A stretch of DNA of 19,175 bases from an uncultured Eubacteriales bacterium (GTDB taxonomy: Bacteria > Bacillota > Clostridia > Oscillospirales > Acutalibacteraceae). Numbering within the stretch: position 1 is the first letter of the stretch; each line of letters begins with the position of its first letter. The translations under genes were made by a program, and so were the position numbers. The notes below the pieces were generated by a model. It was not told where the DNA came from. It was given only the letters and a program-made list of their open reading frames with translations, and did no database searches. The DNA lies in NCBI GenBank assembly GCA_900316925.1, contig ONEU01000018.1, forward strand, positions 1-19,175, given 5' to 3'. Shown piece by piece: positions 1 to 7,057 of this stretch.

Positions 1-179
1 ACATAGCCCCGAAGCTGATGGGCGGCAAGGATGCCAAAACACCCGTGGAAGGATGCGGTGCCCCCTCCCCCGACGGCTGTGCCATGCTGGAAAACCTTCG
101 CCTGACGGATTTCGGCGGGGATATCCTGCTGGAATATGATGTGAAGGGAGGGCTGACGGATGTTCACGGGAATCATTGA
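1..179 (+). CDS. ribD: RibD C-terminal end (partial)
   Basis: Open reading frame entering from the left edge (first full codon at base 3) and ending at TGA 177-179, giving the last 58 residues. The end reads IAPKLMGGKDAKTPVEG followed by a short run ending in a LEYDVKGG-type tail. The APKLxGG..a.tp..G pattern is typical of the C-terminal reductase domain of the bifunctional RibD deaminase/reductase, which converts the pyrimidine product of GTP cyclohydrolase II. It overlaps the ribE start by 20 bases, so the two are translationally coupled, which supports the assignment. The deaminase domain and any FMN riboswitch leader lie outside the window. Confidence 0.85.
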   Translation, partial: IAPKLMGGKDAKTPVEGCGAPSPDGCAMLENLRLTDFGGDILLEYDVKGGLTDVHGNH

Positions 180-810
180 GGAACTGGGGACGGTTCGCAG
201 TCTTATCAGCGGCTCACGTTCGGGAAAGCTGACCATCAGCGCCGAAACGGTGCTGGAGGGAACGAGGATCGGTGATTCCATTGCTGTCAACGGTGTTTGT
301 CTGACGGTCACCGAAATGACCGGCAGCAGCTTTACCGCTGATGTGATGCCGGAAACCCTCTCCCGCAGCGCTCTGGGATCGCTGACAAGCGGCAGCCGTG
401 TCAATCTGGAAAGAGCCATGCCCGCTGACGGCCGTTTCGGCGGACACATCGTCTCCGGGCATATTGACGGCACCGGAACCATCACCGCATTGCGGCGTGA
501 CGAGAATGCCGTATGGGTGACCATTGCCGCCGACAGCCGGATTTTGCAGCTGATCGTCGAAAAAGGCTCGATCGCCATTGACGGCATCAGCCTGACCGTC
601 GCCGCTCTCAACAGCACCGGCTTTTCTGTCTCGGTCATCCCCCACACCGGCTCCCGCACTACCCTGCTCTTAAAACAGGTCGGCGAACAGGTCAACCTGG
701 AAAACGACATTTTAGGGAAATATATCAAACGGCTGTTACAGCCGCAGCCGCAGGAAACCGCTCCCTCACGCATCACGGAAGCGTTTCTGGCAGAACACGG
801 CTTTCTATAA
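160..810 (+). CDS. ribE: Riboflavin synthase alpha chain
   Basis: This 216-aa cytoplasmic enzyme dismutates two 6,7-dimethyl-8-ribityllumazine molecules into riboflavin and the pyrimidinedione. The start MFTGIIEELGTV is the hallmark N-terminus of the family. Two lumazine-binding beta-barrels follow each other (about residues 1-97 and 98-190); each carries the expected signatures, for example DSIAVNGVCLTV near 40 and its counterpart GSIAIDGISLTV near 137, and GGHIVSGHIDGTG near 94. The length is normal. The ATG is preceded by a GGGAGG-type ribosome binding site around 145-151, inside the end of ribD. It sits between ribD and ribBA in a standard rib operon. Some nomenclatures call this gene ribC or ribE. 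Confidence 0.96.
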   Translation: MFTGIIEELGTVRSLISGSRSGKLTISAETVLEGTRIGDSIAVNGVCLTVTEMTGSSFTADVMPETLSRSALGSLTSGSRVNLERAMPADGRFGGHIVSGHIDGTGTITALRRDENAVWVTIAADSRILQLIVEKGSIAIDGISLTVAALNSTGFSVSVIPHTGSRTTLLLKQVGEQVNLENDILGKYIKRLLQPQPQETAPSRITEAFLAEHGFL

Positions 811-824
811 AACGAGGTGAAATC

Positions 825-2039
825 ATGGATTATCAATACAACACAATTGAAGAAGCCTTACAGGCTTTACGCAGCGGTAAGCTCATTCTCTGCACCGACG
901 ATCCTGACCGTGAAAACGAGGGCGATCTCATTTGCGCGGCACAGTTTGCCACCACCGAAAACGTCAACTTCATGGCTAAGTACGGACGGGGACTGATCTG
1001 TACACCGATGTCGCAGGAGATTGCCGCCAGACTGGCCCTGCCCCAGATGGTGTCGGAAAATACCGATAATCACAGCACCGCCTTTACCGTTTCCATCGAC
1101 CATATCGACACTACCACCGGCATTTCCGCTGCAGAACGCGGTTATACCTGCCGTGCCTGTGCCGATCCTGCTACCAGACCGGAGCAGCTTCGCCGTCCGG
1201 GTCATGTGTTCCCGCTCACGGCAAGAAAAGGCGGCGTTCTGGTTCGCAGCGGCCATACAGAAGCCACCGTTGATCTCTGCCGTCTGGCGGGACTGGAAGA
1301 GTGCGGTCTTTGCTGTGAAATCATGCGGGACGACGGTACGATGATGCGTACCCCTGAGCTCTGGGAGATGGCCAGAGAATTTGACCTGTGCTTTATCACT
1401 ATCAAAGAACTGCAGGACTATCTGCGCCGCCATGAAATGCACATGATACAGCAGGCCTGCGCAAAGCTCCCGACGGTCTACGGTGATTTCCGGATCTACG
1501 GCTTTGTAAACGACATTAGCGGAGAGCACCACATTGCATTGGTATGCGGCGAGATCGGTGACGGCGAGGATGTCCTGTGCCGTGTACATTCCGAGTGTCT
1601 CACGGGAGACGTATTCGGTTCTTCCCGCTGTGACTGCGGCGACCAGCTCCATACCGCCATGCAGATGGTACAGCAGGAAGGACGCGGCATTATCCTCTAT
1701 ATGCGCCAGGAGGGACGCGGCATCGGTCTCATCAACAAGCTCAGGGCTTATGAACTGCAGGAGCAGGGGTATGACACCGTGGATGCCAATATCAAGCTGG
1801 GATTCGCCCCCGATCTGCGTGAATACTGGTGCGGTGCGCAGATCCTCCAGCAGCTCGGCGTGAAGTCGCTGCGGCTGCTCACCAACAATCCCGGCAAGAT
1901 CTACGGTCTGGAGGGCTTTGACTTCCGGATCAAGGAGCGTGTCCCCATCGAGATCCGCCCCGGACAGTATGACGCTTTTTATCTCAAAACCAAGAAGGAC
2001 CGCATGGGGCATATCTTTAACGATATCAAGTTTGATTAA
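825..2039 (+). CDS. ribBA: Bifunctional DHBP synthase / GTP cyclohydrolase II
   Basis: This 404-aa fusion supplies both precursors of riboflavin. The N-terminal half (about 1-200) is 3,4-dihydroxy-2-butanone-4-phosphate synthase, with the metal/substrate motif DDPDRENEGD at 25-34, RPGHVFPL at 124-131 and GHTEATVDL at 143-151. The C-terminal half (about 205-404) is GTP cyclohydrolase II: the zinc cysteines C258, C269 and C271 lie in HSECLTGDVFGSSRCDCGDQ, followed by RQEGRGIGL and LLTNNPGKI. The usual YGIGAQIL segment reads YWCGAQIL (335-341), and the DHBP synthase half has several unusual cysteines (C109, C112, C160, C163, C164). The catalytic positions appear intact, so it is probably active. 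The RBS is GAGGTG just ahead of the ATG, 14 bases after ribE. Confidence 0.97.
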   Translation: MDYQYNTIEEALQALRSGKLILCTDDPDRENEGDLICAAQFATTENVNFMAKYGRGLICTPMSQEIAARLALPQMVSENTDNHSTAFTVSIDHIDTTTGISAAERGYTCRACADPATRPEQLRRPGHVFPLTARKGGVLVRSGHTEATVDLCRLAGLEECGLCCEIMRDDGTMMRTPELWEMAREFDLCFITIKELQDYLRRHEMHMIQQACAKLPTVYGDFRIYGFVNDISGEHHIALVCGEIGDGEDVLCRVHSECLTGDVFGSSRCDCGDQLHTAMQMVQQEGRGIILYMRQEGRGIGLINKLRAYELQEQGYDTVDANIKLGFAPDLREYWCGAQILQQLGVKSLRLLTNNPGKIYGLEGFDFRIKERVPIEIRPGQYDAFYLKTKKDRMGHIFNDIKFD

Positions 2040-2051
2040 GGAGGCTATTGT

Positions 2052-2522
2052 ATGAACATCAATGTATTAGAAGGCAAGGTCGTTGCACCGGAGGGAATGA
2101 AGGTCGGCATTATCGCTTCCCGTTTCAACAGCTTCATCGTAGAGAAGCTGCTGGAGGGTGCCGTGGACGGATTGGTCCGTCATGGCGTGGAGGAGCAGAA
2201 CATCGACGCTGCCTGGGTACCGGGCGCTTTTGAGATCCCGGTAGTGGCGCAGAAAATGGCGGAAAGCGGCAAGTATGATGCCGTGATCTGCGTGGGCGCC
2301 GTGATCCGCGGCTCCACCTCCCACTATGAGCTGGTGGTCAACGAAACCACCAAGGGCATTGCTCAGGCAAGTCTGAAAAGCGGCATCCCGGTGCTGTTTG
2401 GCGTGATTGCCACCGAGAACATTGAGCAGGCCATCGAGCGTTCCGGTTCCAAGGCCGGCAACAAGGGCTACGACTGTGCTCTGGGCGCCATTGAGATGGT
2501 CAACGTGATGAGGCAGCTGTAA
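2052..2522 (+). CDS. ribH: 6,7-dimethyl-8-ribityllumazine synthase
   Basis: Lumazine synthase, 156 aa and normal in length. It condenses the RibBA-derived butanone phosphate with the ribitylamino-pyrimidine to make the substrate of RibE; family members assemble into pentamers or 60-mer capsids. Visible signatures are RFNSFIVEKLLEGA near 22-35, the substrate-binding WVPGAFEIPV near 55-64, CVGAVIRGSTSHYELV near 80-95 (with the conserved catalytic-region His) and the C-terminal GSKAGNKGYDCALGAIEM. A strong AGGAGG ribosome binding site overlaps the end of ribBA, 12 bases upstream of the ATG. It is the fourth gene of the rib operon. Confidence 0.97.
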   Translation: MNINVLEGKVVAPEGMKVGIIASRFNSFIVEKLLEGAVDGLVRHGVEEQNIDAAWVPGAFEIPVVAQKMAESGKYDAVICVGAVIRGSTSHYELVVNETTKGIAQASLKSGIPVLFGVIATENIEQAIERSGSKAGNKGYDCALGAIEMVNVMRQL

Positions 2523-2523
2523 G

Positions 2524-3180
2524 ATGACTCTGCTTTTTGATTACGACGGCACTCTCCACAACACCGGGCACCTTTACGGGTGCGCTTTCCGCAAGGCCTA
2601 TGCCATGCTGGCAGCGGAGGGCTATGCACCGCCCCATGATTACCGTGATGAGGATGTTTCCAAGTACCTGGGCGTGAGTGCACCGGAGATGTGGAAGGAT
2701 TTCATGCCGCAGTTGTCGGATGAGGTGTGGCAAAGGGCAAGTGCCGTCATCGGAAGCGAAATGATCGACGGCGTCCTGAACGGCAGAGCCATCCTGTATG
2801 ACGGCATTGCGGATACATTGACCGCTCTGAAAAACAGGGGCTTCCGGCTGCTGATCCTCTCCAACTGCCGTCATGCATATATGGATGCCCATCGTCAGGC
2901 ACTCGGTCTGGACAGATGGTTCGACGGCTACTTTTGTGCGGAGGATTACGGTTTTATTCCAAAGGAGGAGATCTTCCCGTTCGTGAAAGAGGCTTTTCCC
3001 GACAGCCGCTATGTGATGATCGGTGATCGGGATTCCGATTTCCGTGTGGGACAGGTAAACGGCCTGTTCACGGTAGGCTGTGCCTACGGCTTCGGCACAG
3101 AGGAAGAGCGAAGAGTCTGTGACCGTGTGATCGCAGCTCCGGAGGAACTTCCCGCCGTTCTGGACTCACTCCCCGCCTGA
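2524..3180 (+). CDS. HAD-superfamily hydrolase (phosphatase-like)
   Basis: A 218-aa haloacid-dehalogenase fold protein. Motif I is LLFDYDGTL with the nucleophile Asp6 and acid Asp8; motif II is LLILSNCR near 107-114; the motif III lysine is in GFIPKEE; motif IV is MIGDRDSDFR near 166-175. The helical cap between motifs I and II is of the Gph/phosphoglycolate phosphatase type. The start codon follows the ribH stop after one base, so it is co-transcribed and probably translationally coupled. Known biology: riboflavin synthesis needs a phosphatase acting on the ribitylamino-pyrimidine phosphate, and HAD enzymes such as B. subtilis YcsE can do it. That this protein fills that step is inference from position only. 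Confidence 0.85.
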   Translation: MTLLFDYDGTLHNTGHLYGCAFRKAYAMLAAEGYAPPHDYRDEDVSKYLGVSAPEMWKDFMPQLSDEVWQRASAVIGSEMIDGVLNGRAILYDGIADTLTALKNRGFRLLILSNCRHAYMDAHRQALGLDRWFDGYFCAEDYGFIPKEEIFPFVKEAFPDSRYVMIGDRDSDFRVGQVNGLFTVGCAYGFGTEEERRVCDRVIAAPEELPAVLDSLPA

Positions 3181-3200
3181 TTTTTCCAAAAACAAAATAA

Positions 3201-3252
3201 GCCAAAAACAGGCACGGTCTCCTCAACAGAGAACCGTGCCTTTGTTTTTGGC
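3201..3252 (+). terminator. Bidirectional terminator closing the rib operon
   Basis: A long stem-loop: GCCAAAAACA then GGCACGGT on the left pairs with ACCGTGCC then TTTGTTTTTGGC on the right. Both flanks carry A/T runs, so it can act in both directions between the convergent HAD and zinc-ribbon genes. The GGCACGG/CCGTGCC core also occurs in the 236-bp repeats at 8967 and 9259. Confidence 0.85.
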
Positions 3253-3329
3253 TTTAAGTGTCAGCATCTTGAAAACAAGCACTGTACCGAAAAGAAACAT
3301 CCGTTCCTCTTAGACAGTCGTGTCCATCA

Positions 3330-3611
3330 TCAAGCCTGCTCTTCCTTCATCTTGGCGAAACACTCGCTGCAGTATACGGGACGGTCTTCACGGGGCTTGA
3401 AAGGAACTCTTGCTTCCTTACCACAGGATGCACAGATACCTGTGAACATTTCACGCTCGGGCTTTACAGCGTTCTTTCTTGCGTCACGGCAAGCCTTGCA
3501 TCTCTGGGGCTCATTCTCGAAGCCCTTGGATGCGTAAAATTCCTGTTCGCCGGCTGTGAATACAAATTCAGCGCCGCATTCTTTGCAGATGAGAGTCTTA
3601 TCCTCGTACAT
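3330..3611 (-). CDS. Small protein with two zinc ribbons
   Basis: A 93-aa protein built from two four-cysteine modules: C9/C12 with C38/C41, and C60/C63 with C81/C84. The first (LICKECGAEFVFTAGEQEFY) matches the 'probable zinc-ribbon' domain common in Firmicutes, and the second (ICASCGKEARVPF...VYCSEC) matches the CxxC-x-CxxC companion domain that often follows it. Function is unknown; nucleic-acid or protein binding is the usual guess. A GAGG ribosome binding site precedes the ATG. It is convergent with the rib operon, and downstream of and co-oriented with the sigma factor gene, 123 bases away. No consensus promoter was recognised in that gap. Confidence 0.85.
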   Translation of the reverse strand: MYEDKTLICKECGAEFVFTAGEQEFYASKGFENEPQRCKACRDARKNAVKPEREMFTGICASCGKEARVPFKPREDRPVYCSECFAKMKEEQA

Positions 3612-3734
3612 TTGTTTTACCTCGCTTTGGTATAATAATAATTTTTCGCCCTTGGACGGAATTGCACCGCCACCTTTGATTTTTTGATAAAGTCAACGCT
3701 CTGCTGATCTAAGCTACATGGGCATATTCAGGAG

Positions 3735-4322
3735 CTAACTCCTGCATCTGAGTTTTTTCCGGATGCGCTGAATGGCATTGTCACAGGCTTTCTTGCTCAT
3801 CCCGAGTGCCGCAGCGATCTCGGCATACGACTTCCCCTCCCGGTAGAGCACCAGCACCGACGCTTCCGTATCGGACAGGTTATCCCGAAGGTATTGCTCC
3901 AGGCTTTCCAGTGCCTCCCGGCTGATCAGGACATTCTCCGGCTCCGAATCCGGCGGGGACGGCACATACTCTGCCTCCTCGATAGAAAAGTGCTCCCGGT
4001 TGATCCGGTTCCTTTCGGCATTCACCGAGCGCAGCACCGAGACAAAACGGTTGCGGATACACACACCTGCGTAAGTTCTGAAAGAAGCCACGCTTTCCTC
4101 CCGGTAGGTACAGGCCGCTTCATGCAGTCCCAGAAGACCCTCCTGAAAAAGGTCATCCGCTTCCAGTCCCATACCGTAAAAATGGGCAGCTCTTTTGCGG
4201 ATGATCAGAAAATACCGGGCAGCAAGCTGCTGGAATGCCGTCTGATCTCCCAGTCGGTAGCGTCTGATCAGTTCGGTATCGCTCATCGCTTCCCATGCGT
4301 TATTTTCTTCTCTCTCCTGCAT
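3735..4322 (-). CDS. Sigma-70 family factor, SigH/Spo0H-like
   Basis: A 195-aa RNA polymerase sigma subunit. Region 2 spans about 33-99, with the core-binding and -10 recognition stretch EADDLFQEGLLGLHEAACTY and the SFRTYAGVCIRNRFVSVLR helix. Region 4 spans about 148-192, with the helix-turn-helix SYAEIAAALGMSKKACDNAI. The end pattern (GKSYAEIA...KACDNAIQRIRKKL) closely resembles B. subtilis SigH (GRSYQEIS...KSIDNALQRVKRKL), so it belongs to the SigH-like group rather than the ECF group; the length is right. It has its own sigma-A type promoter at 4353-4381, leaving a leader of only about 24 bases. The ribosome binding site is weak (GGGG). Confidence 0.9.
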   Translation of the reverse strand: MQEREENNAWEAMSDTELIRRYRLGDQTAFQQLAARYFLIIRKRAAHFYGMGLEADDLFQEGLLGLHEAACTYREESVASFRTYAGVCIRNRFVSVLRSVNAERNRINREHFSIEEAEYVPSPPDSEPENVLISREALESLEQYLRDNLSDTEASVLVLYREGKSYAEIAAALGMSKKACDNAIQRIRKKLRCRS

Positions 4323-4352
4323 TGCAGCACCCCATCAACATCCATATTATCC

Positions 4353-4381
4353 ATCATACACTATTTTTCGGGATAAGTCAA
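4353..4381 (-). promoter_or_regulatory. Promoter of the SigH-like gene
   Basis: Reading the minus strand, TTGACT (4381-4376), a 17-base spacer and TATGAT (4358-4353). This is a near-consensus sigma-A promoter whose start site would fall near 4346. Confidence 0.75.
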
Positions 4382-4729
4382 TGATTTTTTGTTTTTTCGG
4401 CAGTCTGACGATAAGGCAGCCATAATTTTGGCGGATAATGCCCGATTCTTCGTACAGAGAGCCCCTTTCTTCCTTATCAGAAATATCCCCCATGTACCCG
4501 TTTTTTCCTCCCCCAGACGCCCGTATACGGCGTTTCCGGGCCTTCATCTACATTCCTCCGCCACCGTATTATACAGCAGCATTCCTGCAAAGATTGCCGG
4601 ATCCTGTTGACCGTCTCTTTCTTTTTCCTGCTCCGTCATCCCACACGCTGCTTCCGGAAAGGAGCTGGGGAAAACCCTTTTCCGCCGGATAAGAGTTTTC
4701 CCAAAAGAAAGATTTTCATCGTCATTCTG
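4382..4729. other. Gene-poor stretch, 348 bases
   Basis: No convincing gene. It holds a pyrimidine-rich plus strand, one weak minus-strand reading frame (see rejected items) and the imperfect hairpin at 4668-4702. No promoter was found for a transcript entering the sigma gene from here other than that at 4353. Confidence 0.5.
4668..4702. repeat. Imperfect 35-nt hairpin, divergent member of a repeat family
   Basis: Two 17-base arms beginning GGGAAAACCCTTTTCCG and ending CGGATAAGAGTTTTCCC pair at 15 of 17 positions around one central base. The left flank (GGAAAGGAGCTGGGG) resembles the flank of the 9503 and 12773 repeats (GGAAAGGGGTCCGGGG), so it is probably a diverged copy of that hairpin. 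Confidence 0.6.
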
Positions 4730-5191
4730 TTATTCCGTTCTCTCCACCATCGCCTTGCGGGTGAAAACCATACTATGCAATACCAGCTTCATCAGGTTAT
4801 CAGACACCGCCTCCGCCAGCACGGTCGTCCCAAGATTCAGGAGCTTCAGTCTCCCGTCGTGAAATTCATCAATCCGGAAGTAACGGTTCTCCAGCTCCGG
4901 GCACACCCCCTTCTGCTTGAGCGTCTCGATAATATCCTGCTCCGTATAGTAGAGCGGCACCTCGATCTCCACCTCCAGGCCGGGCGGCAGTCCCACGCCG
5001 TCATCACAGCGGCACGAAACCACGATCTGCCTCAGCTGCATCAGATCGTCATAGCTCTCTATGACCCGATTCTCTAAAAGCTTGTCAATATATCTTTCCT
5101 GTACCTTCGTCGCGTGCAGCAGGAATCCGCCGCAGGCTCTGCATTTATATTCATCTGCCGGGTTTTCGGTCAGACAAAATGGACACTTCAT
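4730..5191 (-). CDS. Zinc-ribbon protein of unknown function
   Basis: A 153-aa protein starting MKCPFCLTENPADEYKCRAC, so C3/C6/C17/C20 form an N-terminal zinc ribbon. The rest (about 30-153) is a soluble, mostly alpha/beta region with no family I recognise; a second cysteine pair (SCRC, 59-62) lies in its middle. The frame is open further upstream to 5257, but the ATG at 5191 is preceded by a strong AGGAGGG site at good spacing and begins exactly at the zinc ribbon, so it is chosen. It is read from the promoter at 5246-5274 and diverges from comM. Confidence 0.8.
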   Translation of the reverse strand: MKCPFCLTENPADEYKCRACGGFLLHATKVQERYIDKLLENRVIESYDDLMQLRQIVVSCRCDDGVGLPPGLEVEIEVPLYYTEQDIIETLKQKGVCPELENRYFRIDEFHDGRLKLLNLGTTVLAEAVSDNLMKLVLHSMVFTRKAMVERTE

Positions 5192-5245
5192 CGCAATCCC
5201 TCCTTTTTGACGCCAGTATTCGTGTATACTAACCCTATTGTATAT

Positions 5246-5274
5246 ATCATACCACATTATCGTGCAAAAATCAA
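5246..5274 (-). promoter_or_regulatory. Promoter of the 153-aa zinc-ribbon gene
   Basis: On the minus strand, TTGATT (5274-5269), a 17-base spacer and TATGAT (5251-5246), followed by an AT-rich leader to the start at 5191. Confidence 0.7.
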
Positions 5275-5311
5275 TTTTTTCTTCATCGACAATTTCACAT
5301 AATTTTTATTC

Positions 5312-5339
5312 CACAATTTGTATATTTTAACAAATTGTG
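5312..5339. promoter_or_regulatory. Perfect 28-nt dyad, candidate operator
   Basis: CACAATTTGT and ACAAATTGTG are perfect 10-base inverted repeats around the 8-base centre ATATTTTA. It lies between the two divergent promoters, about 20 bases upstream of the comM -35 box. The position suggests an operator rather than a terminator, because no gene ends here and no T-run follows. Confidence 0.55.
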
Positions 5340-5358
5340 CCTGTTCCATCACGATTGA

Positions 5359-5387
5359 TTGAATCGGACGGCAAAATACGCTATAAT
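5359..5387 (+). promoter_or_regulatory. Promoter of comM/yifB
   Basis: TTGAAT (5359-5364), 17-base spacer, perfect TATAAT (5382-5387), about 45 bases ahead of the gene start. Confidence 0.8.
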
Positions 5388-5431
5388 AAAATCAGATTTT
5401 TTATCAGAAATGCAGAAAGGAGCTGCCTGTT

Positions 5432-6964
5432 ATGGTGGTGACGATCAAAAGCATGGGGCTTTACGGAATGGACGCCTTTGACGTGGATGTGGAAACCGAT
5501 ATTTCTAAGGGTCTCCCCTCCTTCGATATCGTGGGACTGCCCGACGCATCCATCAAGGAATCCCGTGACCGTGTCCGCTCTGCGATCAAAAATGCCGGAT
5601 TTGAATTTCCTTCCCGAAAGATCATCGTCAATCTCGCTCCCGCGGATATCAAAAAGCAGGGGTCTGTCTATGACCTGCCGATTCTCATCTCCGTTCTGGT
5701 GGCATCCGGCGCTTTGCGTGACGAGCTTGCTGACAGCGCCTTCATCGGGGAGCTCTCCCTGAGCGGTGAAGTGAGGGCTGTCAACGGTGTGCTGCCCATG
5801 ACGCTCCAGGCAAAGCAGAACGGTATCCGGCGGTTCTATGTGCCTGCCGATAACGCCTCCGAGGGAGCTGTCGTCAGCGATATAGAGATCATCCCCGTCA
5901 GGAATCTCACGGAGCTGATCCGTCATCTGCGGGACCAGGAGAAGATTGCTCCTGCCGGACACATTCTTCCCACGCCGGAACAGCTGATCTATGACATTGA
6001 CTTTTCCGACGTAAAAGGGCAGTATACCGCGAAAAGAGCCCTGGAAATTGCAGCCTGCGGCGGTCACAACGTTCTGCTCATCGGCAGTCCCGGCACGGGC
6101 AAGAGTATGCTTGCCAAGCGTGTGCCCACCATCCTGCCGGATATGACCTTTACCGAAATGATTGAAACCACCAAGATTCATTCCATCGCGGGCATCCTGC
6201 CGGAACACGCAGCTCTTGTCACGCACCGGCCCTTCCGTTCTCCCCACCACACCGTCTCACCGGCGGGATTGTCAGGCGGCGGCACGATTCCCCATCCGGG
6301 CGAGATTTCCCTTGCCCATAACGGCGTACTCTTCCTGGACGAGCTGCCGGAATTTCATAAAAACGCCATGGAAATCCTCCGCCAGCCTATTGAAGACGGC
6401 AAGGTAACGATTTCCCGTGTGAATGCCACCCTCACCTATCCCTGTACCATCATGCTGATCGCCGCCATGAACCCCTGCCCCTGCGGCTACTACGGACATC
6501 CCACAAGGGACTGTACCTGCACCCGTCAGTCCGTGTCACGGTATCTGGCACGGGTATCCGGACCGCTTCTGGACAGACTCGATCTCCATGTGGAAGTGCC
6601 GCCGGTAGACTTCAAGGATCTTTCTTCTGTGGAAAAGCCCGAAAGCTCCGCTGCCATCAAACAGCGTGTGGATCGTGTGCGCCGCATCCAGAACGAGCGT
6701 TTCCACGGTACCGACATCACCTGTAACGCCCGCATTCCCTCCGGAAAACTGACGGAACTCTGTCCCCTTGATGATGGTGCCAGGATCGTCATTCAACGGG
6801 CCTTCGATAACCTTGGTCTGTCGGGACGCGCCTATGACCGCATCCTGAAAGTAGCCCGTACCATTGCCGACCTTGAGAACTCCGAGATCATCAAAACCTC
6901 CCATATCACTGAGGCTGTGCGCTACCGTACCCTTGACCGCAAATACTGGGGTGCGTCACGATAA
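5432..6964 (+). CDS. comM: ComM/YifB-family AAA+ ATPase (Mg-chelatase-like)
   Basis: A 510-aa member of the YifB/ComM family. The N-terminal Lon-protease-like domain (about 1-170) begins in the family pattern (KSMGLYGMDAFDVDVETDIS, then GLPSFDIVGLPDASIKESRD). The AAA+ core has Walker A GSPGTGKS at 218-225 and Walker B VLFLDE at 299-304, and a four-cysteine patch (CPCGYYGHPTRDCTC) near 350-364. The C-terminal Mg-chelatase domain ends normally. In Vibrio and Haemophilus ComM is a hexameric branch-migration helicase helping integration of transforming DNA; the role in Clostridia is less clear. A GAAAGGAG site precedes the ATG. It is monocistronic, with its own promoter and a terminator at 7011. 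Confidence 0.95.
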   Translation: MVVTIKSMGLYGMDAFDVDVETDISKGLPSFDIVGLPDASIKESRDRVRSAIKNAGFEFPSRKIIVNLAPADIKKQGSVYDLPILISVLVASGALRDELADSAFIGELSLSGEVRAVNGVLPMTLQAKQNGIRRFYVPADNASEGAVVSDIEIIPVRNLTELIRHLRDQEKIAPAGHILPTPEQLIYDIDFSDVKGQYTAKRALEIAACGGHNVLLIGSPGTGKSMLAKRVPTILPDMTFTEMIETTKIHSIAGILPEHAALVTHRPFRSPHHTVSPAGLSGGGTIPHPGEISLAHNGVLFLDELPEFHKNAMEILRQPIEDGKVTISRVNATLTYPCTIMLIAAMNPCPCGYYGHPTRDCTCTRQSVSRYLARVSGPLLDRLDLHVEVPPVDFKDLSSVEKPESSAAIKQRVDRVRRIQNERFHGTDITCNARIPSGKLTELCPLDDGARIVIQRAFDNLGLSGRAYDRILKVARTIADLENSEIIKTSHITEAVRYRTLDRKYWGASR

Positions 6965-7010
6965 CCCCGGCAGAGCTATATATAATGGTAAGATTTTTCC
7001 TTTTCAGCAA

Positions 7011-7045
7011 AAAGCACCGTACAGTATGCCGCTGTACGGTGCTTT
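7011..7045 (+). terminator. Bidirectional terminator, comM / TPR gene
   Basis: AAAGCACCGTACAG pairs with CTGTACGGTGCTTT around a 7-base loop. It sits between two convergent genes, and T-rich sequence follows on both strands. Confidence 0.85.
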
Positions 7046-7057
7046 GTTGGTTTTATC

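Noticed and set aside
1..159. Looked for an FMN riboswitch controlling the rib operon.
   Set aside because: The window begins inside ribD, so the operon leader lies outside it.
3729..3744. Small inverted repeat CAGGAG-CTAA-CTCCTG spanning the sigma factor stop codon.
   Set aside because: Only six pairs and no T-run follows on the minus strand, so it is not a convincing terminator.
4347..4547. 66-aa minus-strand frame (MKARKRRIRA...) just upstream of the sigma factor gene, with a GGAGG site at good spacing.
   Set aside because: Its last codons coincide with the near-perfect promoter of the sigma gene at 4353-4381, the product matches nothing I recognise, and no promoter was seen upstream of it. 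It could still be a small coupled gene; conservation would decide.
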